A stretch of 64,000 nt of DNA from Apiotrichum sp. Y4204 (Eukaryota > Basidiomycota > Tremellomycetes > Trichosporonales > Trichosporonaceae): NCBI GenBank assembly GCA_025531455.1, contig JAMYHL010000057.1:62001-126000 (forward strand), written 5' to 3'. The notes below the pieces were generated by a model, which ran no database searches, was not told the origin of the DNA, and worked only from the letters and a program-made list of their open reading frames with translations. The position numbers and the translations under genes are program-made. This document shows, one piece after another, positions 46,919 to 59,628 of the stretch. Each line of letters begins with the position of its first letter. Within the stretch, counting starts at the first letter, position 1.

Positions 46919-49900
46919 CAACTCCGCCGCTCGCCCTTAGCCCCCCTCCCCCCCAGGCGCTTTCCCCTCCCCTCCAGTCTCTGCTGTTTCCTGCCCCTCC
47001 GCTCCTGCCGACTTTGTGCCGACACCCTCAATCACTGCTTGCACTGTCCGCCCCCTCCTCTCACCCAACTCTACTCGGCTCCATTCACCCTTCTCGGTGC
47101 ATCAGAGATCAGAGATCAGAGCCGTAACCGTCTCCATCACATCCATCACATCTCCACCACCACTCCACTGGCCCACCACCGGGCCTCCGCCATCCTTACC
47201 CCCCCTCGCGGCCCCTCTCTCTCCTCCGCACCTCCGCTCCTCCCGCTCACCCTCTCCGTCGTTACTCGCGTCACATCTCCCTCCAACCACAACACGTCGA
47301 CCCGCACCCCTCTGGCTCGATCCCGTCTCTCCAGCTGGCATGCGCGAGCGGCAACAGTAGCAAACTTGCTTCCTGCCATCGCTCGTCCCATCACTTCTGG
47401 CAGCGGCAGACATTGACAGCCTCGGCACCCTCACGCTCGAACACCGCTGTACACACCTCTGTACCGCGCATCAGTGTCCACCCTCCCCCTCCGCCTGTCC
47501 TCGCCCCCGCCGTCCCGCCGCGCCCCTTCGCATCGGTGCTCGTGCTCGCACGCGCACTCGCATCGGCCGCCACCGCCACCCTCCTTCCGTCCCCGCCCTC
47601 CCGATCCATACCATCAGGATCACGCGCACCGCGCCTGGCCCATTTCCCGCCGCCACTTTGCCGATCGCACGCTTCGCGCTACCGAGAGACTAGCGCTGCG
47701 CGGATCACTGATCGACATCTGCGACCCGGCTGGCCGGCGATCCCAACACGACAACAACAACGACAACAACCACAACTGCCAACATCAATCGCCACTTCTC
47801 CCCCACTCGTGCACTTCCCTGCCCGTCTTACCGACCTCCTCAGCCCTCGACGCCATCTCCGGTACGCGCTTCCCCATCTGTCGCGGTTGAAGGGTGTCTG
47901 TGAGTTGCCTCAGCAAAATATCGTTGCCGTTGCCACCAGGTGAGTATCTATTCTATGTCCGTCTCAGTTACCCGAAGAGCGTGAGGAAGGCGAGTGGGGA
48001 TTCGCTCGTTGGGGTGGATGGTGGCTTGAGAGTGGAGAGAAGAAGACGCGACTCGGAGGAAGAGGTGATGGGGCGACACCAGAGTGACAACCAAACGTCG
48101 CTTCCTCGGCTCCCTCATGTTCTCGTCGTCGCTCGGGCGGCGGTCGTGACCTTGTCGTCGTCTGCGAAGGTGGATCGTGTACTGCACTGCATGCACTGGA
48201 CGTACCCCGGCTCCATTGTATCACATCCATTGCGCTGCCGATCTCGTCGGAGATCCAGTGGATAATGTCTGTGGGTTCACGTCCTTTGCGACCTTACGGC
48301 CATCTCGCACGTCGTGTGCTCGACGACCTCATCACTCGAGATCCAACCACATTCCCAGACACCAAGAGATAGAAGGTCTTCTTTGTTCTGTCTGATCGCG
48401 ACGAGCGGTTGGGCGATGACGAGCGAGCTGGTCACCATCAGCACACAGACAATAGCTTCTCTCTCCTTTCATCCCCGTCGACCGACCTTTTGTTCCCCTT
48501 GTTCGACGTGTGTAGGCGACTCGATCCACACGCGTGACACGCACACACACACAAAGTCATCAAGCGGGAGCTTCTCAGCGCCTCTCTCCCTCTGTTCGCC
48601 ATCATAGTGCTGCGTACTGCCTTTCTTCACCACGCGTGCACGCGCTGCCTGCGCGCGGCGTGCACAGTCTTCTCTCCCTCTTGCCGTCTGTTGTTGCCTG
48701 ATCGCCGCTCGCGACAGACATCAACAACATCCCCATCCATCCATCCTCTTTCTGTTTCTCTTTTTCTGCTACCCATTCCCTCCTCATCCCTCTTTCACCC
48801 ACATCCCCATTCCATTCCTCCTTTATCTTCCACTCACCTGTTAGCAGCATACTTCGCAACAACAACAACACCAACATTATCATCACCTATACGCACAACA
48901 ACAAAGCTGGCGGCTGCCTTCCTCCCTCCCTTGTTCTCACCTTGTTGTTCACTGGCTGCACCTGCATCCACGCGCACACGCCTCCATCTAGGTGACGACC
49001 GCCAAAACAGTTGCCCAACATAGAAAACAAAGCAGTGAGTACTCTTGGTTTGGTTCTTTCCAAAACGAGGGAGCAGGATCATTTGCATGTCTCTCGTCTT
49101 TCCTGGCGTCCTTTCCTCTCCTGTGTCGCACGCAACCTGCGGCCTCTTGACGTCCACTCGCTGGCTCTGTTGCCTATGGTGTTCCTGGGCGTGGGGTGGC
49201 GCAACTGGTGGCGGCGGTATACATACATGTACCTCGCTGCCAAGCTGAAATATTTCCTGCGCGATGACAGCGACGGCGAATGGTGACATGGGCGGCGGCT
49301 GGCTCTGTGATCCTGTTGGTTCCAAAGGGACAGTCTCAGGCCTAGCAGGTGTAAGGTCTGTCGTCGAGATAGCCTTGGATGGTCTTGTTGGAGGCTTCAA
49401 AGTCCACACCCCTTGTGTGTATATGTCTTGCTCACACTGCAGTAGCGAGCTCCAGACAGCGGCTCCGTATCAATTTGTGTGGTACCCCTCCACCCCGACG
49501 CCGTCGGCCCGCGAGTTGGACTTCCCTCCCTCCCCTCTCCTCCTCTCCCCTCCTCCCTCCTCGCTGTCAATCAACCCGTTGACGACATCCTTTGCACAAG
49601 AGAGAGACAGTCACCAGTGCGTATCATCTTGCTACCCCGCACAGCAACAGGTGTCTCTCGTGTGGCTGACCAACAGAAGACAATAACACAGCTCGAGACG
49701 AGACACTCCGCAGGGCATCACACACTAGACACCTCCCTGTTATTCTGACTGTTGGTGTCATCGCTCTCGCTATCGGCATCATTGCATCTTGCTGTATTGG
49801 GTTGTCGTTCTTGCATCCTGCACGGCCCCACGCACGATCTCCACCCATACCCAAACATTCTTGGGTCACTGTCTCACTCGGTGCCTCCCCACAAATCTCC

Positions 49901-50045
49901 ACTCCACCCATCTCCACCTTTCGCCTTGGAGCCAACATCGCCCATCGTGCAAGGAAAAATCACCCGTCTCACACACCCCGCTCGCCAGTGAGCAAATCCA
50001 CCACCACGAACGCCACACCGTGCTTGGGTTGGCCACCAGCCCACG
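46919..50045 (+). other. Long pyrimidine-rich leader/promoter of the HMG-box gene
   Basis: Repeated C- and T-rich tracts on the plus strand (46920-47100, 48770-48900, 49500-49560) and several upstream ATGs with short frames. Consensus-like donors GTGAGT occur at 47940 and 49035. The picture fits a long 5' untranslated region with one or more introns, or several start sites. No protein family is visible in the short frames. Confidence 0.4.
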
Positions 50046-52812
50046 ATGGCCTCATCCTCCATACCGTTCGCCCCTTCCCCTCTGGCGCGTGAGCCCCGCG
50101 ACAAAATGAACCCTCCCTCCTCCGTGGCTCCGCAGGCCCAAGGATTCATGACCGCCAATGGGCCCGCAGCGGCAAACTATGGAGCAATGCCTTATCCATT
50201 CGGTCTTGACAACAACGGTGCATCATCATCATCATCACCATCATCGTCGTCCAAAGCTCGTGGCCGCCAACAGTTCACACCATATACTACACCAGGTGCC
50301 TCGAATCTCTTCTCATTCTCCAACAATCCCCAATTCTCCTCATTACCCGGTGGCTTCTCGCCGTTCCAGATCACAGGTCCCGTCCCCAACATCCCCGCCC
50401 CACCAGCAACAGGACCTTGTCCCCTTGCCCAGCCCATTGACATTGCGTCCCTCAACACTCCCGGACTCGACAACACGAGCGGGAACGACACGTCTGTCAC
50501 TGCATCCCCAACATCCCCAACAGGTACCACCGCGCAGCCAATGTATGCGGGTTACTTTCCAAGCATCTCCACTGGCTACGCGGCTGCCCCTCAGAATTTC
50601 CTGAGCCAGCCAAGCGGAGAGTCGTCGAAGCCTGCAGGCGGTGCCGGCGCCCCTCAAGCCAGCAATAACTGGAGTTCAAATGACGCCTCAGATTGGGAAG
50701 ACCCGAGTGCATTTGGGGGTGCTGGACCGAGTCGAATGCCCGCTCAACGGGCACCAGCCTCGTTTCCGACCGACCAAATCTTTCCAGGATGGGCGCCTGC
50801 TCCTCCTGGCCCGCATCCGTTCGCAACACCGGCTTCATCGTCTGGATCCCCGACGTCCCCATTAAATCAGGCGACACAGAGCAGTACCCCCGTCACGCAT
50901 CACGAACCCCCTCCGCCGGCCAAAAAGGTCCCCCGCCCGCCAAACGCGTGGATTCTCTACCGCTCAGATATGCTGGCCCAGATTCGTAGTGGGAACATGC
51001 CCGCAGGTCTCGAGGACATTGTTCAGTCGCAGCAAGGTGGTGCGGCCGAACCCACGAGTGCCTCGGCATCTGAGGGTGAGACGAAGAAGAAGGGCAAGAA
51101 GTCCGCGAAAGGCGGCTCCGAGGGGATCCTGAGCCAGCTCGGTGGAGGCAAGGCAGGGCGTGGCCTTCCCCAGGCGGACATATCAAAGATGATCTCTGTC
51201 CTGTGGAAGCGGGAGGCCGAAGACGTTCGCCGGCGCTACGAACAACAGGCGGAGCTAAAGAAGATGGAGGTGAGTTGATTCCGAATAACCTGTTGCTGAC
51301 AATCTCAGCACCAGAAGTTGTACCCCAACTACAAGTTCCAGCCCGTCCGCAAGGAGGAGAAGCTCTCACAGCGGGCCGAGCGTGCCAAGGAGCGCGATGA
51401 GCGCCGACGCGAGAAGGAGCTCTATCGACAGCGCCAACGCCGCCGCATGCGCGGACGACACACTCCTCCGGCCGAAGATGAGGGCCACCATGTGTCCGGA
51501 ATGGCCCGCAGCAATTCGTATCATGGACCAGAAGGCCAACCGCCAGCGTTCCAGATGGCTTATGGAGGTACGTTCAGAGATCTGATTGTCTTTTTTTCTG
51601 TGTACTGATGTCTCAGGTTGGGGTGCGACCACGGAGGAGAGCGACGGCGAGGCGATGCAGATGTCCCTCGCCCAGCCGATCTCGTTTGACACATCGCTCC
51701 TGCAAGTTCCGTTTCACCTTCCTGCTGGCATGCCGCAGATTCCCGTGGGCATGGGGACCAATATCGACAAACCGCCTTCTCCCGAACGCTCAAATTCGAA
51801 TGGAAACACGGACATGTCGTCATCTTTCCCCGACTCGAGCGAATGGGCCAGTCCACAGGCAGCAGCATATCTTGCGTCGCAGCGGGCGCTGCTCAGCCAG
51901 AACAACGACGGATCGCGCGCAGATGGTCAAGGAGAGCTGCAGTTCTCCCCTCAGGACCCCAAGGATCCTTCCATCTATGTGTTCAACCCACCAAATCTCT
52001 CCTCCGAGATCCAGCTCACCGATCCCGAAGCCCTGGCAGCCCTGTGGTGCAAGCTGGAACCGGAAGGCATCGACGCCCTCAATGCCTCGCCTATCAATGG
52101 TCCGACACCATCAGCATACACGTTCCCGACACCGCCGTTAGCGCAGCCTGTGGATATTGCTGCCTGGGATGCGTACGACCCACCGTCGAACTCGCTGCAG
52201 ATTCCTATCTTGGGAAACATGTCATCGTCAATCACTCAACAGATATTGCGCGACTGGGCGGCCATACAGGCCGACGGCGAGAACGGCGGCGGCAGCGGTA
52301 GCGGCATGTCCTTGACTCCCGATTTCCAGGCCTCAGCGTCCAACCAGCAGCAGCAGCAACAGCAGCAGCAGCAGTCGAACACAAACTTCCAGCGTACCCT
52401 CGCGCCAACACCCTCATTCTCCGCCCAGGCGTCGCCGGTGGATGGCAACTTTACCCGCGCGTCTCCTGTCCGTCCAACGCCATGGAACAGTTTCGTCAAC
52501 GCCTCGCCAGGCGACTTTGGCGCAGCAATGTCCGGCTCTGGCACCGCGAGGAATCCCGCCGAGGCGTACTCCGGATCAATGACCATGGACGCGAACGGCA
52601 ATATGAGCTGGCATGGTCGCAACGTCGCGACGTTTGGTCCGACGGGTGACAACCGCGGTGTGGAAGCAAGCAAGGATGTGACCATGGACGCTCCAAACGT
52701 GAGCGTCGGCCTCCCTGTCTCCATTTCCGACGTCTCAACTGCTCCGGCCGCCCGCATGATGGTCCGTCCTCGCCAAGTGGCATCCAAGTACGAGGCTGTC
52801 GCTGGTGCGTAA
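50046..52812 (+). CDS. HMG-box transcription factor with an interrupted HMG domain
   Basis: Three exons: 50046-51269, 51309-51567 and 51617-52812, giving 892 residues. Introns are 39 and 49 nt. Residues 1-290 are disordered (Ser/Pro/Gly/Asn-rich). The HMG box begins KKVPRPPNAWILYRSD at 293, is interrupted by a Lys/Gly/Ser insert of about 60 residues, and resumes as ISKMISVLWKREAEDVRRRYEQQAELKKMEHQKLYPNYKFQP. The first intron lies exactly before HQKLYPNY. The PNAW/ISKM/YPNYKF signature is that of the fungal mating-type HMG class. A strongly basic helix (RAERAKERDERRREKEL) follows and may extend DNA contact. The C-terminal half is Gln/Asn/Ser-rich with a poly-Gln run. A nuclear regulator of development or mating is possible, but the locus lacks pheromone or homeodomain neighbours. 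Confidence 0.9.
52345..52374 (+). repeat. CAG/CAA tract coding poly-Gln
   Basis: Ten in-frame glutamine codons, CAG with one CAA, in the last exon of the HMG-box gene. Such tracts vary in length between strains. Confidence 0.9.
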
Positions 52813-54166
52813 GTGCTCGTTGGCACACCTTAGTTGAGAGCATTATGCTCGCGCGTAGAGCTCTAGATCCTCTCGATCTAGATCCTGTGGCTATCCCAAA
52901 CCCCGCTTTTGTTATCCGTCCATGAACTTTACATACTGTCCCCACATCCCCATCCATCCCATCTAGTATAATGCCCACTGCCCCGTACATCTGGTAGCAT
53001 CATTGAGCCTTGATCCATGTCGCTGTAGCGAGCTGTAGCGAGTTGTAGGGATGAATGTTTGACTGAGTGCTGGCTGTTGCAGTACACGAGCGAGCTATTA
53101 ACTGCCACCAACGACTGCCACCAGCAACCGTCTATCAACGGTCGAGCAATCTGCGGCCCTCTCCACTCCTTCGGCGCTCTCGTATGTCCGATATCCGAAC
53201 GCTGACGCCGCCCTTCGGCATCGGCACGCCCTCGTCACATGCATCGGCGTTCCAGACTTGAGTTTGCCAGGTCCGTCCCTGCGGTAGGTACGCAAACGAT
53301 ACACTCGCACAACCATACACTCCCGATCACAGATACGCGCAGCACATGACCACACACTGCCCCAGCCAACCGAGCCCACCAAGCGCTGAGCGATCGCGTC
53401 GCGGCCGCCTGTCCCTCGTTCCGTCGCGAATCAAACCAACACAGCCGATGCGTGGCGCCCGATGCGATGGGTGCCCGAGCATCTTCCGGTCCACCCATCC
53501 CGGGGTCCCGCGGCGATAAGCAGACCGCGGCATTCCCCGCCCACATCCATCTCCCCAGCAGTTGTAATGTTGTTATTGTTGTTGTTAGTCTCTGTCCTCT
53601 GGGAGCGCCTGCGGCCGCGGGGAGCGTGTTGGCCGCGGCCGCAACATGATCGTGCCACCAGAGGCGGTGCAGTGGTACAGTTACCCTCTCGCGCTCGGAG
53701 GTTTACGCAAGGGCGATAGAGTTGTGCAAACATCCACGGTTTATCCGCCCGGCGGCAGATAGTAACCACTTGCTAGGTACTAGCACCAGGGTACACTGGG
53801 GTATCACGTATCACGTATCGGATCATGGATCATGAAATGCATCGCGAAAACGTAAACGCGTTCCTGGAGCCAGGCAGGAATGAACAGAAAAGAGAACAAT
53901 AGGAAAACGCGGGTCAAAAATGGCGAGGACAATAAGAATCCAGTGCCAAGCGTTTGGGTGGTCGAACAATAGAAAATCGCGGGACAACGCTAAAAGGCTC
54001 TAGTCTAGCGGCCTAGCGTGCGGTGCCCCGGTCTGCTGGATTCCGTCGCTTATTACGAGCGTTCGCGCCGCGTACGCGGCACGTACGCGAGATCTCGTAT
54101 AGCTCGTACACGCGTACCGCGGCCCCGGAACGCATTCGCGGTCTCGGGCGCGTGTTTCCGTTCGCT

Positions 54167-54215
54167 CTGTGATCTGTGATCTGTGATCTGTGATCTGTGA
54201 TCTGTGATATGTGAT
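54167..54215. repeat. 7-bp tandem repeat (ctgtgat)n
   Basis: Six exact copies of ctgtgat in a row, then one copy with a single change (atgtgat). A TTTCTCGT-like run (tctcgtctctcgt) follows at about 54250-54300. Confidence 0.95.
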
Positions 54216-54487
54216 ATTGGGATCCGTGTCCGTTCGCGAGGCGTTTCTCATTCCTCGTTTCTCGTCTCTCGTCTCTCGTACGTTTCTTGTTTCTCGTTTC
54301 GGGCCGCGCGCTGCGGGCCTTGGGTCTCGGGACCGCGGCGCCGGCCCGCCGGCCCCCGGCTCCCGGCTCCCGTACTTGGTTTACATGTACGGGATATGAT
54401 ATTCCTCCTCCTGTCGAGGCGAATATGGCGTAGCGATGCGATGCGTCACGTATCGATGCCATGTGCTGCCATGCTGCCACTGACTGG

Positions 54488-54540
54488 TCATGGTGTCATG
54501 GTCATGGTCAAGTTCATGGTCAAGGTCATGGCGATGGTGG
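54488..54540. repeat. (gtcatg)n imperfect repeat
   Basis: Variants of ggtcatg and ggtcaag repeat across about 53 bases, between the 7-bp satellite and the trehalose gene. Non-coding as far as I can see. Confidence 0.8.
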
Positions 54541-55099
54541 TCGGATATCCGTACAAAGACAGCAGAGCAAGGCTGGCTGCGTCGCTGTGGAATCTTGTGG
54601 ACATCGTTCTCATGGTCAAGCTAGCAAGCTGTAGCATTCTTCCATTTCCTCCTTGTTGTTTTAGGGGCTTCTCCAGTTCGAGTTTTGTCCAACAGGTTGA
54701 TAATCTCACTCCTTCAACCATCGCCAGGCTCTAAACTGTTCATATGTTTGGCGTTGCACTGCTGAATTGACTGATGATTATGAGCCGCTTACTACCGCCG
54801 CTAATGCAGATAACAAAGGATCAGGTTGTTGACGGTCTGACGCTAGCGTGGACGTCGCGGCGAGCGCGGCGAAAACTAACTCTTATCTCGACAGACATGG
54901 CGGACATTCCAGTCGGCAATTTACTGCAAGCTTGTTGACGGTAACGCTACATGGACGCGCTCTGCCTGGATTCCAAATGAATTGGGTATTCGTTCCAACA
55001 GCAAAGACAATCAGATGCAGAGTGGGGCAGTGGGCAAGATACAGCAGCTACAAATTTCGTGATTCGCGATTCAACATTTCAACAACACGATGTCACGGA

Positions 55100-57674
55100 C
55101 TACTGATACTCCTTCAACGAGCGGATCTGCGCCTCGCCCTCCTTCATGTCCTTGCCCATGAGCAGCTCCCAGACATGCTTGCCGTTCGGAAGTGGCTTGT
55201 CGACGCTCATCCCGCGCAACACCTCCTCGTATTGACCGTTGCCGATCGGGTTCTCGAGCAGGCGCGCAGCGAGGAGCATCCACTTGGCCGCGTTGCCGAT
55301 TGTCCAGAAGTCCTCGCTCGTCGTGCGCTGCGGGAGCGGCGCGTTGATGTCCTGCACCCACTGCTCCGCTTTGGCGTCCACCGCGCTCTTTCCCGGCGGG
55401 GCCACAGGCTTGCCATCGAGAGTCTCCTTGCCCCTGTAGATGTCGTGCAGGAGAGTAGCGACCGGCTCGGCCTGGCCAGCAGGGACGACCCACCCTTGGT
55501 GCGGCCTGACTTGGAGGGGAATGCCGCCCGCGTCCGAAACGATGATCGGGACGCGGCGATCCACAGCTTCCGTGACCTTGATCTCGAAGCCTTCGCGCGT
55601 CGACAGCTGCGTGACGACCCAAGCGCCCTGTACGAGGACGCCGAGGAGCGAGTCGCTCGGCGGCGCGCGCACGACAGCCACGTCGTCCTTTACCGGCGCG
55701 TATTCGGGGGTCGCGAGCGTGTCGCGCACCTTGTCAAGCATGGGCAACCCATCGGGGTCGTCGATCGAGCCATGGCCAACAATAATTAGGTGCGGCGCGC
55801 GCGCGTCGCCTGCCAGTTCCCGGAAACGGAGATACGCCGCGAGCAGAACGTCGAGGCCCTTGGACGGGTCGAACCGTGCCACCTGCACAATGTACCCGCG
55901 CGACCAGTCGATAGCGACGCCAGACTGCTGCATCGCCAGATGGTCAAAGTCGTCCCTGAAGAAGTCGATTGATAGCGCGCCGTACGGCTTGTTCAGGCCG
56001 TCCACGGGACTGGAGTCAGATGAAGGTAGATAAATAAGTCAAAAGATGAGACTCACTCAGTGGATGGCGGAGAGTACAATACCTTCATGTTCTCAAGTAC
56101 ATTCTTCGGGACGAATGCCTGGACTGGGTGCTGTCTGTCAGTAGCGTCCATGCGCGTACGCACCGAAAGGAAGAGGTCCGTTTCCTTGACAAAGCTAAAC
56201 AGGTAGTCCCAGGTACGTTGCTGCGGCGTGCCGGGCGTGTCGACAAGGTCGCCGCGAACTACATTGCGTCAGTGCTTGCCCCCATTCACCAGCTTTGGAA
56301 CACACTTTGAATGTGGGAGCGGAAGATGATCCGCGCGCGCGTGTACCGCCTGATGTAGGGAATGATAGGCGCGACTGTCGTTAGCTGTATCACCCAACTG
56401 TCACTTACGCTGCGGGTCATCGATGACCACGATGTCGGCATCGACACTTGACCAGTACGTCTCATCTGCGGTTAGCTTGCGCGCAGCGGCGTCACACACA
56501 GTTCTGGCGGGTCCACTCCTCAAAGTCTGCCTTGTCCTTCTCGGTGATTTCGACACCCTCGGGCGCCACGCCCTGCAGCACGTTATGCAGTTTGCGCTTG
56601 GTGATGTCGAAGATGATGGGGTGCGCCTCGGGCACATACCTGTCGTCAATCTTGTTTCACAATAATGTCGCATGTTCCACAAAGGCGTTGCATGTTCCAC
56701 CGTGTGTGAAGCCACCGTGTGTGGAGCGTTGTGGATCACGGGCCGTGGCCCGATCAGGCGACCTGTATAAGTACTTACCAGCTGACGTCGATGTTGTACA
56801 GGCGCCAAAGACGGACGAGCGCGTGCCGCATGAGCGCGACACCGCCGCCCTGGGGCGTTGCGCTGAAGAAGGCCATGCTCATGCGCCGTGTGTGCCGCAG
56901 GTGGTGCGCGAGCCCCTTGAACCGGAAGTACAGCTATGTGTCAGTCGTATGGACCAGCTCGTCGGGCTTGGGTATGTGTCTTGCAGCCTGTCACATTCCG
57001 GCGTCCACTCCTCGCGTGCATGACGCATGTCGGACTCACCTCCGGACTCGTGCTCTGCTCGTACTCGCGCCGTCCCGCGATGTACACCGACCCGCCATCG
57101 ACGGCGTCGACTAGAACCTGGTGATCCGTGTCGCGGACTTTTGGGAGTGTCGCGCTCGACGAGGCCGGGTGCAGCCCGGGGATCGAGTGTTCAACAGCGT
57201 ACTTTGCGCGCGCGCCTGGTGTTGAGCGCAGGGTGTGCAGGCGGGTAGGAATGTGGACGCTGCGGTGAGTTCTGGACTGAAGAGTGAGTGCAGAGCACTG
57301 GCGCTCCGCGGATGTCACAGCGAGGTGTAACCAGGTTAGTCTTGTACTCACGGGATGGCATCGACATGGAGCCAGATCTTGGGGAGGTCGTCGAGCACGG
57401 CGTACGGGAGGGGATCGGCGAACGCGACGAGACGAACATCGATGCCGCCCTTGATCTCTGCCGCGCGCAGCAGCTTCACGATGGTCGGCACCGCATGCCG
57501 CTCATCGCACTTGCCTGCCGTAGTGCGTACAATCTCGAGCACCTCGTGCCCGACACTGCCGGTCAGGTCGTGCCAGACCATCGCGTGCATGTTGTCGGTG
57601 CTAAAGTCGAGGCCGATGCCCGCCAGGCGCGGCTCGTGCTGCGGCGTCCGGGTGAGCATGCGGGTGTGTGCCAT
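55100..57674 (-). CDS. Trehalose phosphorylase/synthase (GT4, ccg-9 type)
   Basis: Nine exons read on the minus strand: 57674-57352, 57259-57040, 56933-56779, 56639-56500, 56465-56409, 56374-56306, 56258-56164, 56130-56057 and 56009-55100, giving 680 residues. Introns are 92, 106, 139, 34, 34, 47, 33 and 47 nt. The enzyme makes or cleaves trehalose with alpha-glucose 1-phosphate and is stress- or clock-linked in other fungi. Markers are FFSATPQGGGVALMRHAL, VIDDPQ, IIFRSHIQIRGDL, VARFDPSKGLDVLL (phosphate-binding Lys) and the E-x7-E motif in REGFEIKVTEAV. Every junction restores the family sequence. No signal peptide, so cytosolic. The direction of catalysis cannot be read from sequence. Intron 3 (56640-56778) carries small repeats (gcatgttccac twice). 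Confidence 0.93.
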
Positions 57675-59628
57675 GGTGGGGAAGAGTAGTTAGGCTTGGT
57701 GTGGATAGTGACTCGATTCAGATTCTGCTTCCTGGAGTGAAAAGAGTAGAAGTGTGATGACAACCTCGCAGGATGCACGGTTTGATATATGCGCGCCATG
57801 TATCAAAGCATTGGGCAACGTCGACCGAGCAACGCTGTGGAGAGCTGTGGATAGCACAAGTTGTCCGAAAGGTTGCTCGGTCGGCGTTGCTATCAGTTCC
57901 TTGCAACAAGTACAGCTACGTCATGGGGTGACATGTCTGACTGCACACGACTTGCCCTTGGCACACGGCCCGATAGAGCGAACAATAGTATTCGGGAGGT
58001 TGTTGCTGCTACAAAGCAACCAAGCTGTGCCCCCCAGACTTTGTGCGCAATGTTACCGGTTATCTATCTTGTTGATGGGTGTTCATTTGCACCTGGTTGT
58101 TCTGAGATCGATGTGGTCGTCACACATGCCATTGCAATGAGCACCAGGCTGTGGGTAATACTTGCACAAACAAATGGACAATCCCATGGTCGCGATCGCT
58201 CGATCACTCCTGGGGGATCACCGGATCGGTCACACCAGGGCCATGCAATTGTCACGTGATTCTCCGCAGTAGCCTCTAGCCCCTCGCGTTCGAGACGTCA
58301 TCGAATCACTTGGGTGCACACTGTGTGGCAAACTGCGGTGGGGCTTGGCAAACAAACTCTCGATCTCTCGACGAACAACACTACCACTGGTGGAAACGTT
58401 TCTCAGTCTCTTGGTCCTTCACATTCACACTCTATACTCACAGCGACTCTCCTTCACTTTCATCTTCAGACTCTCTCTCATTCTCCCATTTCTGTGTTCG
58501 CCGCAGCATGGTCTGTGAGTCGTCGGAGCCTCGAACCAGCACTGACAGCAGGTATTCCGTTTCTCTTCGTGTGTACGTATTACCAGACCTTCTAGGGGAC
58601 CATGTCGGGCTATTATGTTGGATTGTTTGGGAGGAGGCGAGAGAGGGGTTGAACCGCTCTCGCTCGTTGTCAAGACTGGCGACGAGGAAGATATGCCGGA
58701 TGGTCGTGTACTGATCCATGCTCACGCCGACATGGAACACGAGCTGACTCCACAGGTGGTTTCCCCACAAAGGTATGTCTGTCTTCCGCGGGCTGAAGGC
58801 GATCGTAGCCTCGGGAGTCGATCGTGCATGCGGGTCGCATAGAACCCGGGACAACTGGAATACTCATTGTGGCGGATGCGCAACTCTCCCACAATGTTGT
58901 GGACTTGGGTGGCAAATCGCATCCTGGTCTTCAGTGTGGGCTGTGGGCGCCGCGAGGCATCCCTCTCCTCAAGACCTTAGCTGTTCCGCAGCATCGGATT
59001 GCGGAGAGTCGACCCGGGTCGCGCGCATTCCTGTGCGAGCACAGACACGCCAAGGCGTGCTGAATGCTCCTGGCTGCGCACCGGGGCTGCATGCTGCGGA
59101 ATGCTGGAGGGCGTGCCACGCGCATACCGACTCTTCGAGAGTCGGGGAATGAGGACAGTCGTGCATGAATGCGAGCGCAACGACGTCCACCCGGTCCCGG
59201 TATGCGGCATGGTTGTTTGTCTCATGTCTCATGAGGGTCGCATCGTGAGGAATGGTGTACACATACTGGCTGGATGTGGGAGGGGCTCCGGACCAACTTC
59301 GTCTTTACTCAGCGGTGATGCTCCCTGTCATGCGCCTCACTTCTCGTATCTTTGGATGTGGCGCCTCTTGCGCTGGCGGCAACGTCTCGCAGTGCAGGCG
59401 ACGAGTCAACAGGACCAGCCTACCTATGCACTTTGGCTGTGGCGGTTTGCTCTGTCTCTGCTGCGACTATCATTGCTCTGCGCTGGTCTGATAGCCGCTC
59501 ACTTGCGACTTTGTCGTGAGCTCTTACTGCCGCATCATATATCGTTCACAGTGGCCGGAACATGGCCTCGGAAGCATGACCGCATATGGCTCCGTCGCCG
59601 GCTTCCTCGATCTCGACTGACATGGCAG
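57675..59628. other. Divergent promoter region, trehalose gene to zinc-ribbon gene
   Basis: The left part is the promoter of the trehalose phosphorylase gene. A CACGTG palindrome lies near 58254. From about 58400 to 58510 the plus strand is CT-rich and ends cgccgcagcATGG, followed closely by a GTGAGT donor, so the leader or first exon of the zinc-ribbon gene may start here. I could not prove the link. Confidence 0.4.

Larger units (their letters stand above)
52813..55099. other. Convergent intergenic region with minisatellites
   Basis: About 2.3 kb between the 3' ends of the HMG-box gene (+) and the trehalose phosphorylase gene (-). It contains three tandem-repeat patches between 54160 and 54540 and a GTT/GTTATT run near 53568. 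No exon is visible. The stretch 53800-53990 is A-rich. Confidence 0.5.
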
